64,000 nt of DNA from Ciona intestinalis (taxonomy: Eukaryota; Chordata; Ascidiacea; Phlebobranchia; Cionidae): assembly GCF_000224145.3 (NCBI RefSeq), contig NC_020175.2, positions 504,480 to 568,479 on the forward strand, in the 5' to 3' direction. Positions 41,391-52,622 of the stretch are shown here, piece by piece; position 1 is the first letter of the stretch, and each line of letters begins with the position of its first letter. The notes below the pieces were generated by a model. That model was not told where the DNA came from. It saw only the letters and a list, made by a program, of their open reading frames with translations, and ran no database searches. The translations under genes were made by a program, and so were the position numbers.

Positions 41391-44300
41391 TTATAACTGC
41401 CGATCCTCTTTCTTCCTGATTGAGCAGCACAAACACAGCGATATGATCATACCTAGAATCTATACACCAACATTATACAGTTTTTTAAATGTGTTGTATA
41501 TGATATATAGTATTGTGGGGGGATGGAACACCTTTAACACATAATATCTAAATATACTGATCGAGTTTTAAACAATTAAAAACGGTCAATTGGAATCGTC
41601 AGAATACGTTTTTTTAATTCTTTTAATTGTCTTTGTTTACCAAACCAAAGGGGACAAGAAAACAGAATGAAAAGGTGTCCCATCTTCTCCCACACAACCA
41701 TACTAAAAATAGATTAATCTAATATTAAACCTACCAGAAAAACTTTTGTTGCAAATACATTTACTAGTGTCAAGCAAATACAATGAATGATACGTGATGC
41801 AAATTTAGGACTCCGTGTTAAAACGTCTTATGTTACCCCTCCACGTAATGATAAATAAGTTACATTCATTCATTTAATAAGTAAGTTGACGCATTTCAAT
41901 ATTTTATACGAAATCTGCCATACAGCCAGGCATACACCAACACATTATTCTTCGGTTCTAATAATTATATAGTAGATGAGGTAAAACACGACACTTTCAT
42001 GTTCTATTTTCACGTTCCAATAGTTCGGTAGTAAAAAAAACGTTTTAAAAACTATAAAACTATATCATCACGACTCCCATAGGCCGTTATTAATTGTTTA
42101 AAACACGATCAGGATATTTGAATGTTATATGTCCCGTCTTCCCCACCCTAAAGGTGTCCCGTCTTCCCCACCTCAAACCGTCTACAAACCCTCTATTCAC
42201 TTACCTCTGTTCCTGCTACAGCAAGGCCGATAGCTCCAACAATCGTTAAGTTGTCGTAGATCAAATCATAAATTGCTGTAGAACAAGGCTGGAAAGAACC
42301 AAATTGTACATATAGCGTTTGCAACTATAGTAATATTTTTAAATAGGCTTGAAGAGGTTGATATATTACAGTAAGTCATTAATGTTCATCCATGAGAATA
42401 ATATTTGCAATGCCATCATCCACCTGTACGTAAATGTAGTTTGTTGTTGATGTTTTCTTGTTTTGGTCTTGATTGCAATTCAATGTATGAGCGGGCACAC
42501 AGTTTGAAATGTTCTTTAAGTCGGAACTGGTCGGGTCACAACCACAACCGTAACTTGCTGACGCTGTCTCCCAATCTTTGCAACCTCTGGTAGCTCCGCA
42601 ACATTGGAGCTGTTTCAACGACACACAAACTTTATAAATTAATCAGAGTGAGGCTAATAAGAAAGTGCATTTGGCATTCTTTTTATTTTTTACCAAAAAT
42701 GTCAAGATTTTGTAAAGAAATGTATTTTTTGAAGTCCATGTTTATATAGTAGGATGGGGAAAGATGGGACACCTTTTCCCTCTATTATCTCGTCCCACTT
42801 GGTAGTAATCAAAGAATATTTAAAGAAATATTAAACCGTATCCACACGATCCCCATAGCCGTTGTTGATTGTTTAAAACACGAACAGGATATTTGGGTAT
42901 TTGCCGCTATAAGTGTTCCGTCTTACCCCACTTTACTAAATCGTATTTGAGAAACGTTTAAAAATTTAATAATAAAAATGTTTTAGTTCTTTCATCGCCC
43001 AGTATATATATGTGCTGTAGCTGCCAGCAGGTAGTTTAGCAATAACAGCATAACAAAGTATTGGTTTAATAGGTAATCGACTTACATTCTGTTCCACTCC
43101 AATGTAATTTGCATCATCATTTCTGTTTAGCTTACTATTAAGTGGAACTGCCATGGCATCGTTTATAGCGGCTTGCATCTATATAAATGTAGGTTTATCA
43201 GATACCAGTTCCCCTACAATAGTAACTGAACCACTTACCGAATCGTAGCTGACAAGCGCCCATATCCCAATTCCAAGTTGTAACCCAAAGATGACGAATA
43301 GAAAACCGAAATACTGCAAACAAACAAGAAGGGTTATTGTATAGCAAATACAATAAACAAAACAACATAAACGCAACTGTTAATAACTTTACACTTTTGT
43401 AAAAAAATGATAACCAAGAAAAACATCATCACCACTTCTCAACATCATCACTACTTTTCAGAAGCTGACGCAGAACGAAACTGTTCGTGTTTCCCAGTTT
43501 CTTCAACACTTAATATATCAAGTAAAATATAGTTGAAATATTTTCAACTCACAGTTCCCAACAGACAAGTGCTTTCCTTTATTGCTCCACAGCAACCCAG
43601 GAAACCAATTATTAGAATAAGCGAACCAGCTGCGACAAACACTATGGCTCCTGTAGCAAAATAATATAGTTTGTAATAAATAAACAAGGTGTTTTAAGTT
43701 TGGGTTGAATGATAACGTCCTGCAGTTGTGTGACGGAGCATAAAGTCAAGCGCCGTAACACAGTAGCACGCTTGCGTCTAAAGATGGTATGGCTTCACGA
43801 CTCGTCGCTGTTACTATTGTAGACGTATGTGTCTTTGGGAAGACACTTTACGGCAATTGCTTCAACCCAGCGGTGGTAACTAATATAGGGTGTCTAAACT
43901 GTCAGCCATACAGTATAAATAAAACAACTGAAACAAATACCAACAATGTTACAAATGCTGGCACGAGGTGTATAAAACGGAACATCCGTGTTATAAAGAC
44001 AACTGACTGTCGTTTTCCGGCCACGCGAGGATAAAGCAAGTTACACTTTAAAAACAAAACGTTTTGTGAAGGTTGGCTGATAAACCGAAAATATCTATTG
44101 CGTTAACTTTGTTTAGAAATAGTAGTATATACATAGTACTATAGGGGAAGATGGAACACATTTAACTTATAATATCTAAATATCCTGATTGTATTTTAAA
44201 CAATTAACAACGATCTTTAGGAGTCGTGAGGATACGGTTTTATATTTCTGTGTTTACTTCGAAATAAGATGAAAAAATCGAATAAAATATAGCGTCCCAT

Positions 44301-44637
44301 CTTCTGCCACCCTACTATATATAGGTTGTTTCATTGGTAAACTTTAAGTTTCGAATCTATGGGTGTTTTGTAAGTGCGTGAACATATACGGTCCTCGGAC
44401 TGACACAATATTTGTTTTGTTTACCTGCTTCGTAGATTTGAAGACCCGCTAAATCAATAGAGTCTTGTATTGTGGGATCTACAAGAAGCCAGATACCAAC
44501 ACCCAATGTTCCCGCGCCCGCCAGCTGTTAACAAATATAGGGTTGCATGGTTGTGATCATTTTAAACTTTCACAACTCACCCAGAAAACAAAGTTAAAAG
44601 CAAATAGAAGATACTTTGCGATGGTGTAGAGACACAT
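41391..44637 (-). CDS. Tetraspanin D
   Basis: Complete, 253 residues, eight exons: 44581-44637, 44425-44524, 43553-43650, 43239-43313, 43086-43178, 42424-42609, 42205-42288 and 41391-41459. Exon 1 encodes MCLYTIAKYLLFAFNFVFW (start of helix 1), exon 2 ends that helix with GTLGVGIWLLVDP, exon 3 holds helix 2 with GFLGCCGAIKE, and exon 4 holds helix 3 (YFGFLFVIFGLQLGIGIWAL). Exon 6 carries the outer-loop signature LQCCGATRGCKDWE with YGCGCDP. Exon 7 starts PCSTAIYD and holds helix 4. Exon 8 ends ILGMIISLCLCCSIRKKED with tail cysteines that may be palmitoylated. Partners are unknown; members of this family organise membrane microdomains. Exons 4 and 7 are almost identical in DNA sequence to those of loci E and F. 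Confidence 0.93.
41506..41705. repeat. MITE-like element, inverted orientation
   Basis: TTGTGGGGGGATGGAACACC at one end and GTGTCCCATCTTCTCCCACA at the other. It lies in the last intron of tetraspanin D. Confidence 0.75.
41969..42174. repeat. MITE-like element with doubled end
   Basis: The right terminus GTCCCGTCTTCCCCACC occurs twice (about 42131-42147 and 42157-42173). It lies in the last intron of tetraspanin D, close to exon 7. Confidence 0.75.
42746..42938. repeat. MITE-like element
   Basis: TATAGTAGGATGGGGAAAGA at one end, TTCCGTCTTACCCCACTTTA at the other. It lies in tetraspanin D, between exons 6 and 5. Confidence 0.8.
43690..44045 (+). repeat. SINE, longest sense copy
   Basis: Ordered blocks GCGCCGTAACACAGTAGCAC, TCTTTGGGAAGACACTTTAC, CTTCAACCCAGCGGTGG, GGGTGTCTAAACTGTCAGCC, then CACGAGGTGTATAAAACGG and GACTGTCGTTTTCCGG with a TAAAGCAAGTTACA end. 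Single blocks recur at 5470, 22505, 49855, 56222, 59330, 61505 and 63215. It lies in tetraspanin D, between exons 3 and 2. Confidence 0.6.
44137..44322. repeat. MITE-like element, inverted orientation
   Basis: CTATAGGGGAAGATGGAACA at one end, CTTCTGCCACCCTACTATAT at the other. It lies in tetraspanin D, between exons 3 and 2. Confidence 0.8.
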
Positions 44638-44756
44638 AGTGATTCTTGTATGTTAGTTCTTTTTTTAACAAATCTAAAGTTTGGATAGAATTTCACTCGA
44701 GCTGAAACTGAAATAATGAATATTTTGAATAGTAAAGCTAAAACTTGGTTATGATG

Positions 44757-44944
44757 TATAGTGGAGTGGGAGAGATGGGACACCTTAAGCACTTAATATT
44801 CAAAATATCCTGATTGTTTAAACAATTAACCACGGTTAATGGGAAACGCAAGGATCCGGTTTTATATTTTTTTAATGTTAACTAACAAAAGGGCGAGAAA
44901 ATAGAACAAAAAGATGTCTCATCTTTCCCCACCCTACTATATAT
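44757..44944. repeat. MITE-like element, inverted orientation
   Basis: ATAGTGGAGTGGGAGAGATG at one end, CATCTTTCCCCACCCTACTA at the other, 120 bp upstream of the tetraspanin D start codon. Confidence 0.8.
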
Positions 44945-45298
44945 ACCCCTTTATATGTAATCTAACTTATCAGCTTTTCTTACATACTGTCACTAGCTCT
45001 ACTAACTTACGCGTTATTAATCTGACTTTTCATCCGTAAGTGTAAGTAACTCAGCAACCCTTATATTGGCAAGTTAACCATTAACTATTGAAGGATGGTG
45101 AGCAAATGTTGAAGATGTTTCGAGATAAGAGAAATATTTTTGAGACACTGCACTCGGTTCGCTTCAAAGGGTGAATAAAATCGTAAAATTAAAAAAAACT
45201 GCACGGGAAACTCCTTAATTTCAAAAAGTAAAGAATATAAGGGTTCGACATAAGAACATCAAACCGTAAAAACTGTTCAGGAGATAAACACATTTTTA

Positions 45299-45486
45299 TA
45301 CAGTAGGTTGATGTAAAATATATTCCATGTTTTGATTAACTTTTATTTTACCATTTGATAGTAACCGAATAATATTTACAGAATAATATAACCGTATATC
45401 GTTACGAACTTTTATTTGTTAAAGACAACTAGAAAACAATAGAATATTAAGTACTAACGGTATCCGTCCTATCCAGCAGTACTACA
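45299..45486. repeat. MITE-like element, diverged copy
   Basis: Keeps ACAGTAGGTTGATG, GATAGTAACCGAATAATATT and a degraded right end. Confidence 0.5.
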
Positions 45487-45594
45487 TCTAATTTTAAAAG
45501 TAGACATAGAACTTATAAGATGGTCGTTTAAAATGTTAGTGGGGTTATAACAGATAGAAAAATCACCAGGGAACATAGTTTGTTTTTTCGGCTG

Positions 45595-45730
45595 CTCTCA
45601 ACCTAATTAAGCATCATAACAGCTAACGAGGGTCTAACTGTACATTGAAAACACCTTGGTATGGAACTTTAGTCGTCGTAATTTACGTATGACGTCATTA
45701 TATAGCAAATGACGTCAGAATTGCATTGTC
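45595..45730. repeat. Tetraspanin 3'-flank repeat, copy 2
   Basis: GGCTGCTCTCAACCTAATTA, AGCATCATAACAGC, CTGTACATTGAAAACACC and two perfect TGACGTCA sites at 45690-45697 and 45710-45717. Confidence 0.65.
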
Positions 45731-46199
45731 TGGGATTGGTTTTAAGACCAGAGCTTCCGGGACTCTAGGTTAAATTTGATAACTTTTCTGTTTGTTAAAT
45801 TTAAACTTTTTCGTGTTTAAATTGTATCTCGCTGTACCTTTTAAATTAAAATATTTGTCGGCATTTGGGACGCCAATGTATAAAGTACAGACAAGTAGGT
45901 ACGCAGTGGTCCTGTAAAAATACGCTGTCACTCTTAAATAGAGGGCGCCATGGTTGTCAACAAAGTGTGACAAATTTGTTTGGCTTAAAAGAGATGGCTG
46001 CGTACCGCTCTGTATTTCAAAACTTGCTTCAAGGCAGCGTTTCGGTGGGTTCCCATTGAAATCTATCCGTGCTTATGTTAAATTACGGAGTTGTATAAAT
46101 ACACAGGAAGCTTTCAGAGAATCATTCTAAATGACAAAGTATGGTTTTAAAAGAATGCGTCCGTTTTGAAAGTGCTGATATGCTTGGACTCTGTACGTG

Positions 46200-47830
46200 T
46201 TACTTCTTTTTGACGTTGCAACACAAACACATGGAAATGATCATGCCCAGAATCTGTGGCAACAAAGTGTTATTGATTTTAATCAAATATTTTATTTGTG
46301 TAAATTATTAACTAAATTGGCACATTAGGTTTCTTAGAACCACTTAGTGACATATTATTATTCCTCGATATGTTGTAATAAAAACCGTTAGAATTGGACA
46401 TATGCTGTATATTTAATGTACGAAATAACCGAGCATAATATATCGTAGGGTGGGGAAGACGGGACACCTTTATCACATAATATCCAAATATCCTGTTTTA
46501 AACAATTAACAATGGTCTATGGGAGTCGTGAGGATACGGTTTTATATTTCTTTGAATGTTCTTTGTTTACTACCAAATGGGATGAGAAAATATTATAAAA
46601 AGGTGTCCCATCTTCCCCCATCCTACAATATTAAAAATTATAATACAGAATTTGTTATTATACTTAATATTTAAACTGTTGCTGACAGGCATCTTACACG
46701 TGCTTTGTTAAAAGGTATGTTTTACAAAACATATGACTTACGTCTGCTCCTGCTACAGCAAGGCCGATAGCTCCAACAATAGTTAGGTTGTCGTAGATCA
46801 AATCATAAATTGCTTCAGAACAAGGCTGAAAAATTTCAATTTAGCTTCAAGTGCTAAATGGGCAAACTCCATTCTAGATCTCAGTTTACCATGGCGTATA
46901 CCTTGCCGTAGCAACTCACACACATATATTATAATAGAATAGAACGTTATTTAGAACTGTATTATAGTGCTAGCAGCGCAGAGAATTTTGAATTATAGAT
47001 ACGAATATTATTCCAAAAAAAAAATTGCAAGAAAAAACAGCTGAATGCGTCGTTTTAAATAATTCTTGGTTGCGCATATATACAATTTACCGCATATAGC
47101 TCAGTATCAACAAACATACCTGGCCATAAATGTAGCCTGTTTGTGTGTCGGGATATGTGTCGTTCTCGCACCCGGGGAGCACACAATTTAAAATGTTCCT
47201 TAAATTGGGACTGGTCGGGTCACATCCACAACCGTAACTTGCTGACGTTGTCTCCCAATCTTTGAAACCTCCGGTAGCCCCGCAACATTGGAGCTGTTAA
47301 TACAAATTAAATTGTAAATGTCTCATCAAAGGAAAACATACCGCAAATTATATTTAGTTCTTTAACAAACCTGACTTGATAATTCTATGTAATCGACTTA
47401 CATTCTGTTTCACTCCAATGTAGTTTGTATCATTACTGTGTAGTTCGCTCTCGCTGACTTTCATGGCATCGTTTATAGCGGTCTCCATCTATATAAACGC
47501 GAATGTAGCTTATTGAAATCCCAGTACCCCTAGTAGTAACTGAACCGCTTACCGAATCGTAGCTGACAAGCGCCCATATCCCAATTCCAAGTTGTAACCC
47601 AAAGATGACGAATAGAAAACCGAAATACTGCAAACAAACAGGAAATGAGTTTGAAGAAATAAAAAATGACCCTAACAGCAAGCACGTTAGGAAAGCTTGC
47701 TTAAGCGAAAAAAACACATTTGTTATTTACCGTTTCTAACATACAAGTGCTTTCCTTTATTGCTCCACAACAACCAAAGAAACCAACTACAAAGATGACA
47801 AAACCAGCTATACGACAAACACTATGGCAC
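46200..47830 (-). pseudogene. Tetraspanin E, truncated and frameshifted
   Basis: Exons 3-8 of the array plan are present: 47731-47830, 47553-47627, 47402-47488, 47120-47293, 46742-46825 and 46200-46253. Exons 1 and 2 were not found in the 1.3 kb upstream. Exon 3 is 100 bp where the others are 98: a TA dinucleotide is doubled (GTATAGCTGG where D and F have no extra TA), producing a stop within helix 2. In exon 6 the conserved CCGATRGC is CCGATGGF, so a loop cysteine needed for a disulphide is lost. Exons 4, 5, 7 and 8 are otherwise intact (YFGFLFVIFGLQLG, METAINDAMK, PCSEAIYDLIYDN, ILGMIISMCLCC). All three changes together point to a dead copy, most similar to F and D. Confidence 0.85.
46441..46626. 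repeat. MITE-like element, inverted orientation
   Basis: CGTAGGGTGGGGAAGACGGG at one end, CCCATCTTCCCCCATCCTAC at the other. It lies in the last intron of locus E. Confidence 0.85.
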
Positions 47831-48318
47831 CTGTAAATGTAAAATTATCTTCGTAATAAATGTATCACATAGGCCTAGGGAAATGACAGAGTTGAGTTAT
47901 AAAGAACGACTACCAACGCATCACGGCCTACTAGAGTCTCTATCTCCAGTAGGCCGTGCAACGCATTCGTAAAAAAAACAAAAAACAATCCTTTGCCGAT
48001 TTTTTCTATAGATAAAGATATCGGTGTGAAAGGAAACCTTGGTATTTCTGGATTTTTTACAGTAAGGACTATCTGTACACCAATTATTAAAAACACGTTC
48101 AGTTCTTTATTTGAAGTCTTTGAAACATTATTAACATTTCGGTCTTAAGAGTGCTATATATACTTCCATAATACTCAGATTTATAAACCACCCGTCGCGG
48201 TCAGATAAAATCATCTTGTAATATATAAACACTGGTAAACCAACACATAGAATCCAGTCTTAACAGTTAGCACTTCGACACGCCTGTCTACACGTCACTG
48301 CGTCGGAGGCTAACAAAT

Positions 48319-48408
48319 GTAGTAGGGTGAGGGAAGATGGGACACCTTTTCATCCTATTTTATCATCTCATTTGGTAGTAAATAAATAACGTCCAAAGAA
48401 TTCCAAAG
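48319..48408. repeat. MITE-like element, left half only
   Basis: GTAGTAGGGTGAGGGAAGAT followed by GGGACACC and the TTTGGTAGTAAA core; breaks off at about 48408. Confidence 0.75.
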
Positions 48409-48721
48409 AAGTATATGTAGCAGAGGAGCATTGTTTACATCAAACATTAAGTAGTTCTAAACAAATGGGAGGGAAAATACAACTGTTATTTCAAGATTCA
48501 ATGTAATAGCCTACAGTTTCAGGGCTGTTGATTGAACTTGCATTGTTTATGGTGGTTTAATCATTAGCTTGACTGACCGGTCATAAAACAAGAGCATTTG
48601 AAACTAGCTTCTAAAATATAAAACTTGGTTGCCGAACTTACAATAATGTTAAAATTTCAAATAACGCATCCAAAAGCCGTTATGGAAAAACAAAAATGAT
48701 CAAGTGAACGCAAGGGTTTAT

Positions 48722-48870
48722 TCATTAAGCTGCTGTCAACCTGTTCCAGTATCATAACAGCGTATACTACAGAATACTGTACATTAAAAACACTTTGGCA
48801 AATCAATTTTTGGCCGGCGTCATTAAATATGACGTCATAAAATATCATATGACGTCAGAATTGCATCGAT
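48722..48870. repeat. Tetraspanin 3'-flank repeat, copy 3
   Basis: AAGCTGCTGTCAACCTG, GTATCATAACAGCG, CTGTACATTAAAAACAC and two perfect TGACGTCA sites at 48830-48837 and 48850-48857. Confidence 0.65.
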
Positions 48871-49187
48871 TATGAATGAATTTGTAAGACAAGAGCTTTT
48901 GGAAGTATTAGGTATTAACTCAAAGTAAATAGATATACAGCCAATATCTATGTTCTTTGACTCAGGTAGCGACTAAATATATTGGAACCTGAACTTTAAG
49001 TGTCTTGTAAATGCCAAAACGCGATTCCGTTTTAAATTAAAAGCTTCTAGAGTGTCGTTCTGATCTGAAGTCTAGCCCATGTTGAATTATTGGGTTGTAA
49101 AAATATACAGAGATTATGGCTTTGGGTGTTTGGAATATAACAGGTAGAAAATGTGTCCGTTTTGCAGTTATTAATAAACTTTACAGC

Positions 49188-52100
49188 TTACACCCCGTGG
49201 TCGTTCTTCTTTTTGATTGAGCAGCACAAACACATGGAAATGATCATGCCCAGAATCTATAGTAACAGGTTATTGATTTTAAACAAATGTTACAACACAA
49301 GCTAAATTGTGGGTTAGGTTAATTATTACTATGGGACATAGCACGCAAATTCTATATATATCATAAATTTGCGGTATGTGGGAGAAATAAATGTAGAACA
49401 TGGTCTTACTGATTAGAAATGCTCTTCCCGTAATATAAAACAAACGGTATGTTAAAATTGCATGAGTAGCCCATATGGCCAAATAACAAAACATAAATGT
49501 ATTTTAGGTCCGCAAAATTATTATTTAAGTCGAACTTTATAAACACAAAACAATTCTGTTTTAGCACTGCATCCAATTGTCTATAAAATAGAACTACAAA
49601 CATAAAGTACCTAATATTTGTATATTTGTACGTTACAGCATTAATCACTGCGCTTTTAAAACATATAACTTTATTACCTCTGCTCCTGCTACAGCAAGGC
49701 CGATAGCTCCAACAATAGTTAGGTTGTCGTAGATCAAATCATAAATTGCTGCAGAACAAGGCTGGAAAGATAGAAAATTAAAATGAAAATACTAGCAGTT
49801 GAAATAATGCGGGTATTGAATAACTGAATGTAGCTTATTTTGTGCTCGTAGCAGAGAAATGACAGTCGTTATAACACGGGTGTTCTCTATTATACACATT
49901 GTGCCTGCTTACAAGTTAGTATAGTACACACAAAAGCCCCCTATACCAGCGTCGAGCCTTGAACCCAAAACTCTCGGCTGGAGCCAGGCGCCATACAACC
50001 ATTGTTCTACGGCGCCGGAATTTTATTGCATTAATGTGCAAGTAAACGGAGATTCTCTTTTCCTGTTAGTTTTATATTTTTATGTATAAACGCTAGGCTC
50101 CAATGATCGGTTTTTAAATCTAATGTAGGGTGGGGGGAGACGGGACATCTTTATCACATAATATCCTGATCGTGTTTTAAACAATTAACATAACGGTACA
50201 TGGAAGTCGTGAGGATAAGTATTTATAATTCTTTAAAAGATCTTTGTTCACTACCAAGTGGGACGAGAACATAGAATGAAAATATTTATAGAGAAAAACA
50301 AGAATCTACCTGGCCATAAATGTGGCCTGTTTGTGTGTCGGGAAATGTGTCGTCGGGGCAATCTTTTGAGTTGGGAAGCACACAGTTTGAAATGTTCTTT
50401 AAGTTGGAACTGGTCGGGTCACATCCACAACCGTAACTTGCTGACGTTGTCGCCCAATCTTTGCAACCTCTGGTAGCTCCGCAACATTGCAGCTGTTAAT
50501 ACAAAATAGCTTAGATGTATTGGTGTCGAAAAAAATATTAAAATTGGGCTAATCACTTTGCCACGGAAATTTCTACTTATTGTCACCAAATAATACAAAA
50601 ATGATTATCGATTTAATTTATAATAACTTACATTCTGTTCCACTCCAACGTAGTTTGCGTCATCATTCTGGTTCAGTCCGCCCTCCTTTACTTTCATGGC
50701 ATCGTTTATAGCGGTCTCCATCTATATAAACGCGAATGTAACTTATTAGATACCAGTAACTTTACAATAGTAACTGAACCACTTACCGAATCGTAGCTGA
50801 CAAGCGCCCATATCCCAATCCCAAGTTGTAACCCAAAGATGACGAATAGAAAACCGAAATACTGCAATGTAACACAAAACTCAGATATACAGTGGGTTTA
50901 GGGTAAGTTCGTTCATGTTTTTCTTATATTTTACCGTTCTATTTAGCAGTGAACAAAAAAAAACATTTCTAGAATTATATAACTGTAACCTTTAAAAGAG
51001 CGTTGTTAATTGGTAAAAGCTCGATTAGGAAATAAGAAATATTATTTGGTAAAAGTATCCATCTTACCCCACAGTGCTATACATAAAGAAAAGAAACTTA
51101 ATGAGACAAACATGTTCTCGTGTTTGGTTACTCACCACACCTTCTCTTAAATACAGAGTTAAACACCAACCAGCACGAAGGCTATGCGTTTGTCATTAAA
51201 GTCTTTCACTTTAAAGCTTTCTTGCCCAACCCGTTCGTTTATATAAAAAAAAAACTTTACGCCCGCATTTTCCACCTATCGTTCTTAACACACGATGTAG
51301 TTGCAAAGCACCAATTCGTGCATGACATACATAATTATACAATTACAAACTATTACCATGTATATAGTACTGTAAATAGGGTAAGATAGGATACCGTTAG
51401 CAAATAATATCTCACATTTGCCGTTACGTAAGTCGGTGAATATTCTTTGTTTACTACTAAACAGGGCGAGAAAAAGAATAAAAATGTCCCATCTTACCCC
51501 ACCCTGTTACATATTGTTTAACTCGTATTTTCAACTCACAGTTCCCAAAAGACAAGTGCTTTCCTTTATTGCTCCACAGCAACCAAAGAAGCCAATTATT
51601 AGAATAAGCGAACCCGCTACCACGAACACTATGGCACCTGTAATAAATTTATTTTAATAAATATTTCATAAAAAAAAAAACTAAACTGGCAACTTAAATA
51701 CGTGGTCCTCCAATATAAAGTTCCACTGTAAGGTATTTTTATTATAAACTATCCTGTGCTGAGTATTTTTCCGTTCATAAGTTTATAATCCACCCGCAGC
51801 ACTGATGTCGCTGCGATTTGAAGTATAAAAGCACACGTTATGGCTAACGTAACGTATAATGCTATTTATAATACTAAAACAATTCCATGGCGCATAAAAG
51901 AGTTAAGTTCGAGGTTTTGTGCGGTTTATCACAAGTTTCTTGGTCTCGTGGCTTCTAGCGGAAAACATTCCTGCGTAAAGCTAAACTAAGTTTCCAAGGC
52001 CTTGTTATTTTAAAGTTCCCAAGACCTCAATCACTTTTACAAATTAATAAAAAAACATACTTGGTGATACGTCAAATCAAATCTGAGACGCATCTAGGTG

Positions 52101-52622
52101 TTTTATTGTTGGAGCAAGAGCCATAGGAATTTAATTGTCTACGGAGTCGATGAAACTCCGAAGTATTAGGAAACGATATTTTTATGAAGACTTTAAGCGA
52201 TTATTGAGAAGGAGCAGAGGTGATGTAATAAACTTTATATTTTCGTCTTTAAAACTGACGTGAGATCTATAAATTTAGGTTGCCGACGTTAGAGATTCGA
52301 TTAAACTTTTTAAACCATTGTTTCTTTGACATTTTAAAATGCAACACTGTTTTTTAAAATAATAATTTTGCTACTTCAATTAAGAACGGAAGTAGTTTTT
52401 ACCTGCTTGGTAGATTTCTAAGCCCGCTAAATCCATCGAGTCTTGTATTGATGGATCTACAAGAAGCCAAATACCAACACCCAGCGTTCCCCCGCCCGCT
52501 AGCTGTTGAAAAAATAGATTAATATATATATCGGTTCATTTTACAAATATTAAACATGAACTTACCCATATAATTAAGTTAAAAGCGAACAGAAGATACT
52601 TTGCGATGGTGTAGAGACACAT
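49188..52622 (-). CDS. Tetraspanin F
   Basis: Complete, 251 residues, eight exons: 52566-52622, 52403-52502, 51540-51637, 50787-50861, 50632-50721, 50310-50492, 49678-49761 and 49188-49256. It is closest to D and E. Exon 1 encodes MCLYTIAKYLLFAFNLIIW, exon 2 has GTLGVGIWLLVDPSIQDSMD, exon 3 has GFFGCCGAIKESTC, exon 4 encodes helix 3 (same as D), and exon 6 has LQCCGATRGCKDWA with YGCGCDP. Exon 7 encodes PCSAAIYDLIYDN and helix 4, and exon 8 ends ILGMIISMCLCCSIKKKNDH. The outer loop is about 110 residues from helix 3 to helix 4, the usual size. Two MITE copies lie within 20-30 bp of exon borders (50290 beside exon 6, 51512 beside exon 3), but splice signals look intact. Confidence 0.93.
49855..50030 (-). 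repeat. SINE copy, antisense
   Basis: Contains GACAGTCGTTATAACACGGG and TATACACATTGTGCCTGCTT, then a reversed tRNA-like head with GAGCCTTGAACCC. It lies in tetraspanin F, between exons 7 and 6. Confidence 0.55.
50122..50290. repeat. MITE-like element, right end lost
   Basis: TGTAGGGTGGGGGGAGACGG at the left; it stops at GAATGAAAATATTT, 20 bp from the tetraspanin F exon 6 border. Confidence 0.75.
50890..51075. repeat. MITE-like element, diverged
   Basis: AGTGGGTTTAGGGTAAG at the left, CCATCTTACCCCACAGTGCT at the right. It lies in tetraspanin F, between exons 4 and 3. Confidence 0.6.
51366..51512. repeat. MITE-like element, shortened, inverted
   Basis: AAATAGGGTAAGATAGGATA at the left, GTCCCATCTTACCCCACCCT at the right; it ends 28 bp from exon 3 of tetraspanin F. 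Confidence 0.7.

Larger units (their letters stand above)
44638..46199. other. Intergenic, tetraspanins E / D
   Basis: Tetraspanin D upstream region and locus E 3' flank: two MITE copies and one 3'-flank repeat with two CRE palindromes. No gene recognised. Confidence 0.5.
47831..49187. other. Intergenic, loci F / E
   Basis: The place where exons 1 and 2 of locus E should be; neither was found. It holds a half MITE, and the third 3'-flank repeat with two CRE palindromes. Confidence 0.6.

Noticed and set aside
42405-42593. Plus-strand frame resembling another at 50258-50476
   Set aside because: The two look alike only because both are antisense to the paralogous outer-loop exons of tetraspanins D and F.
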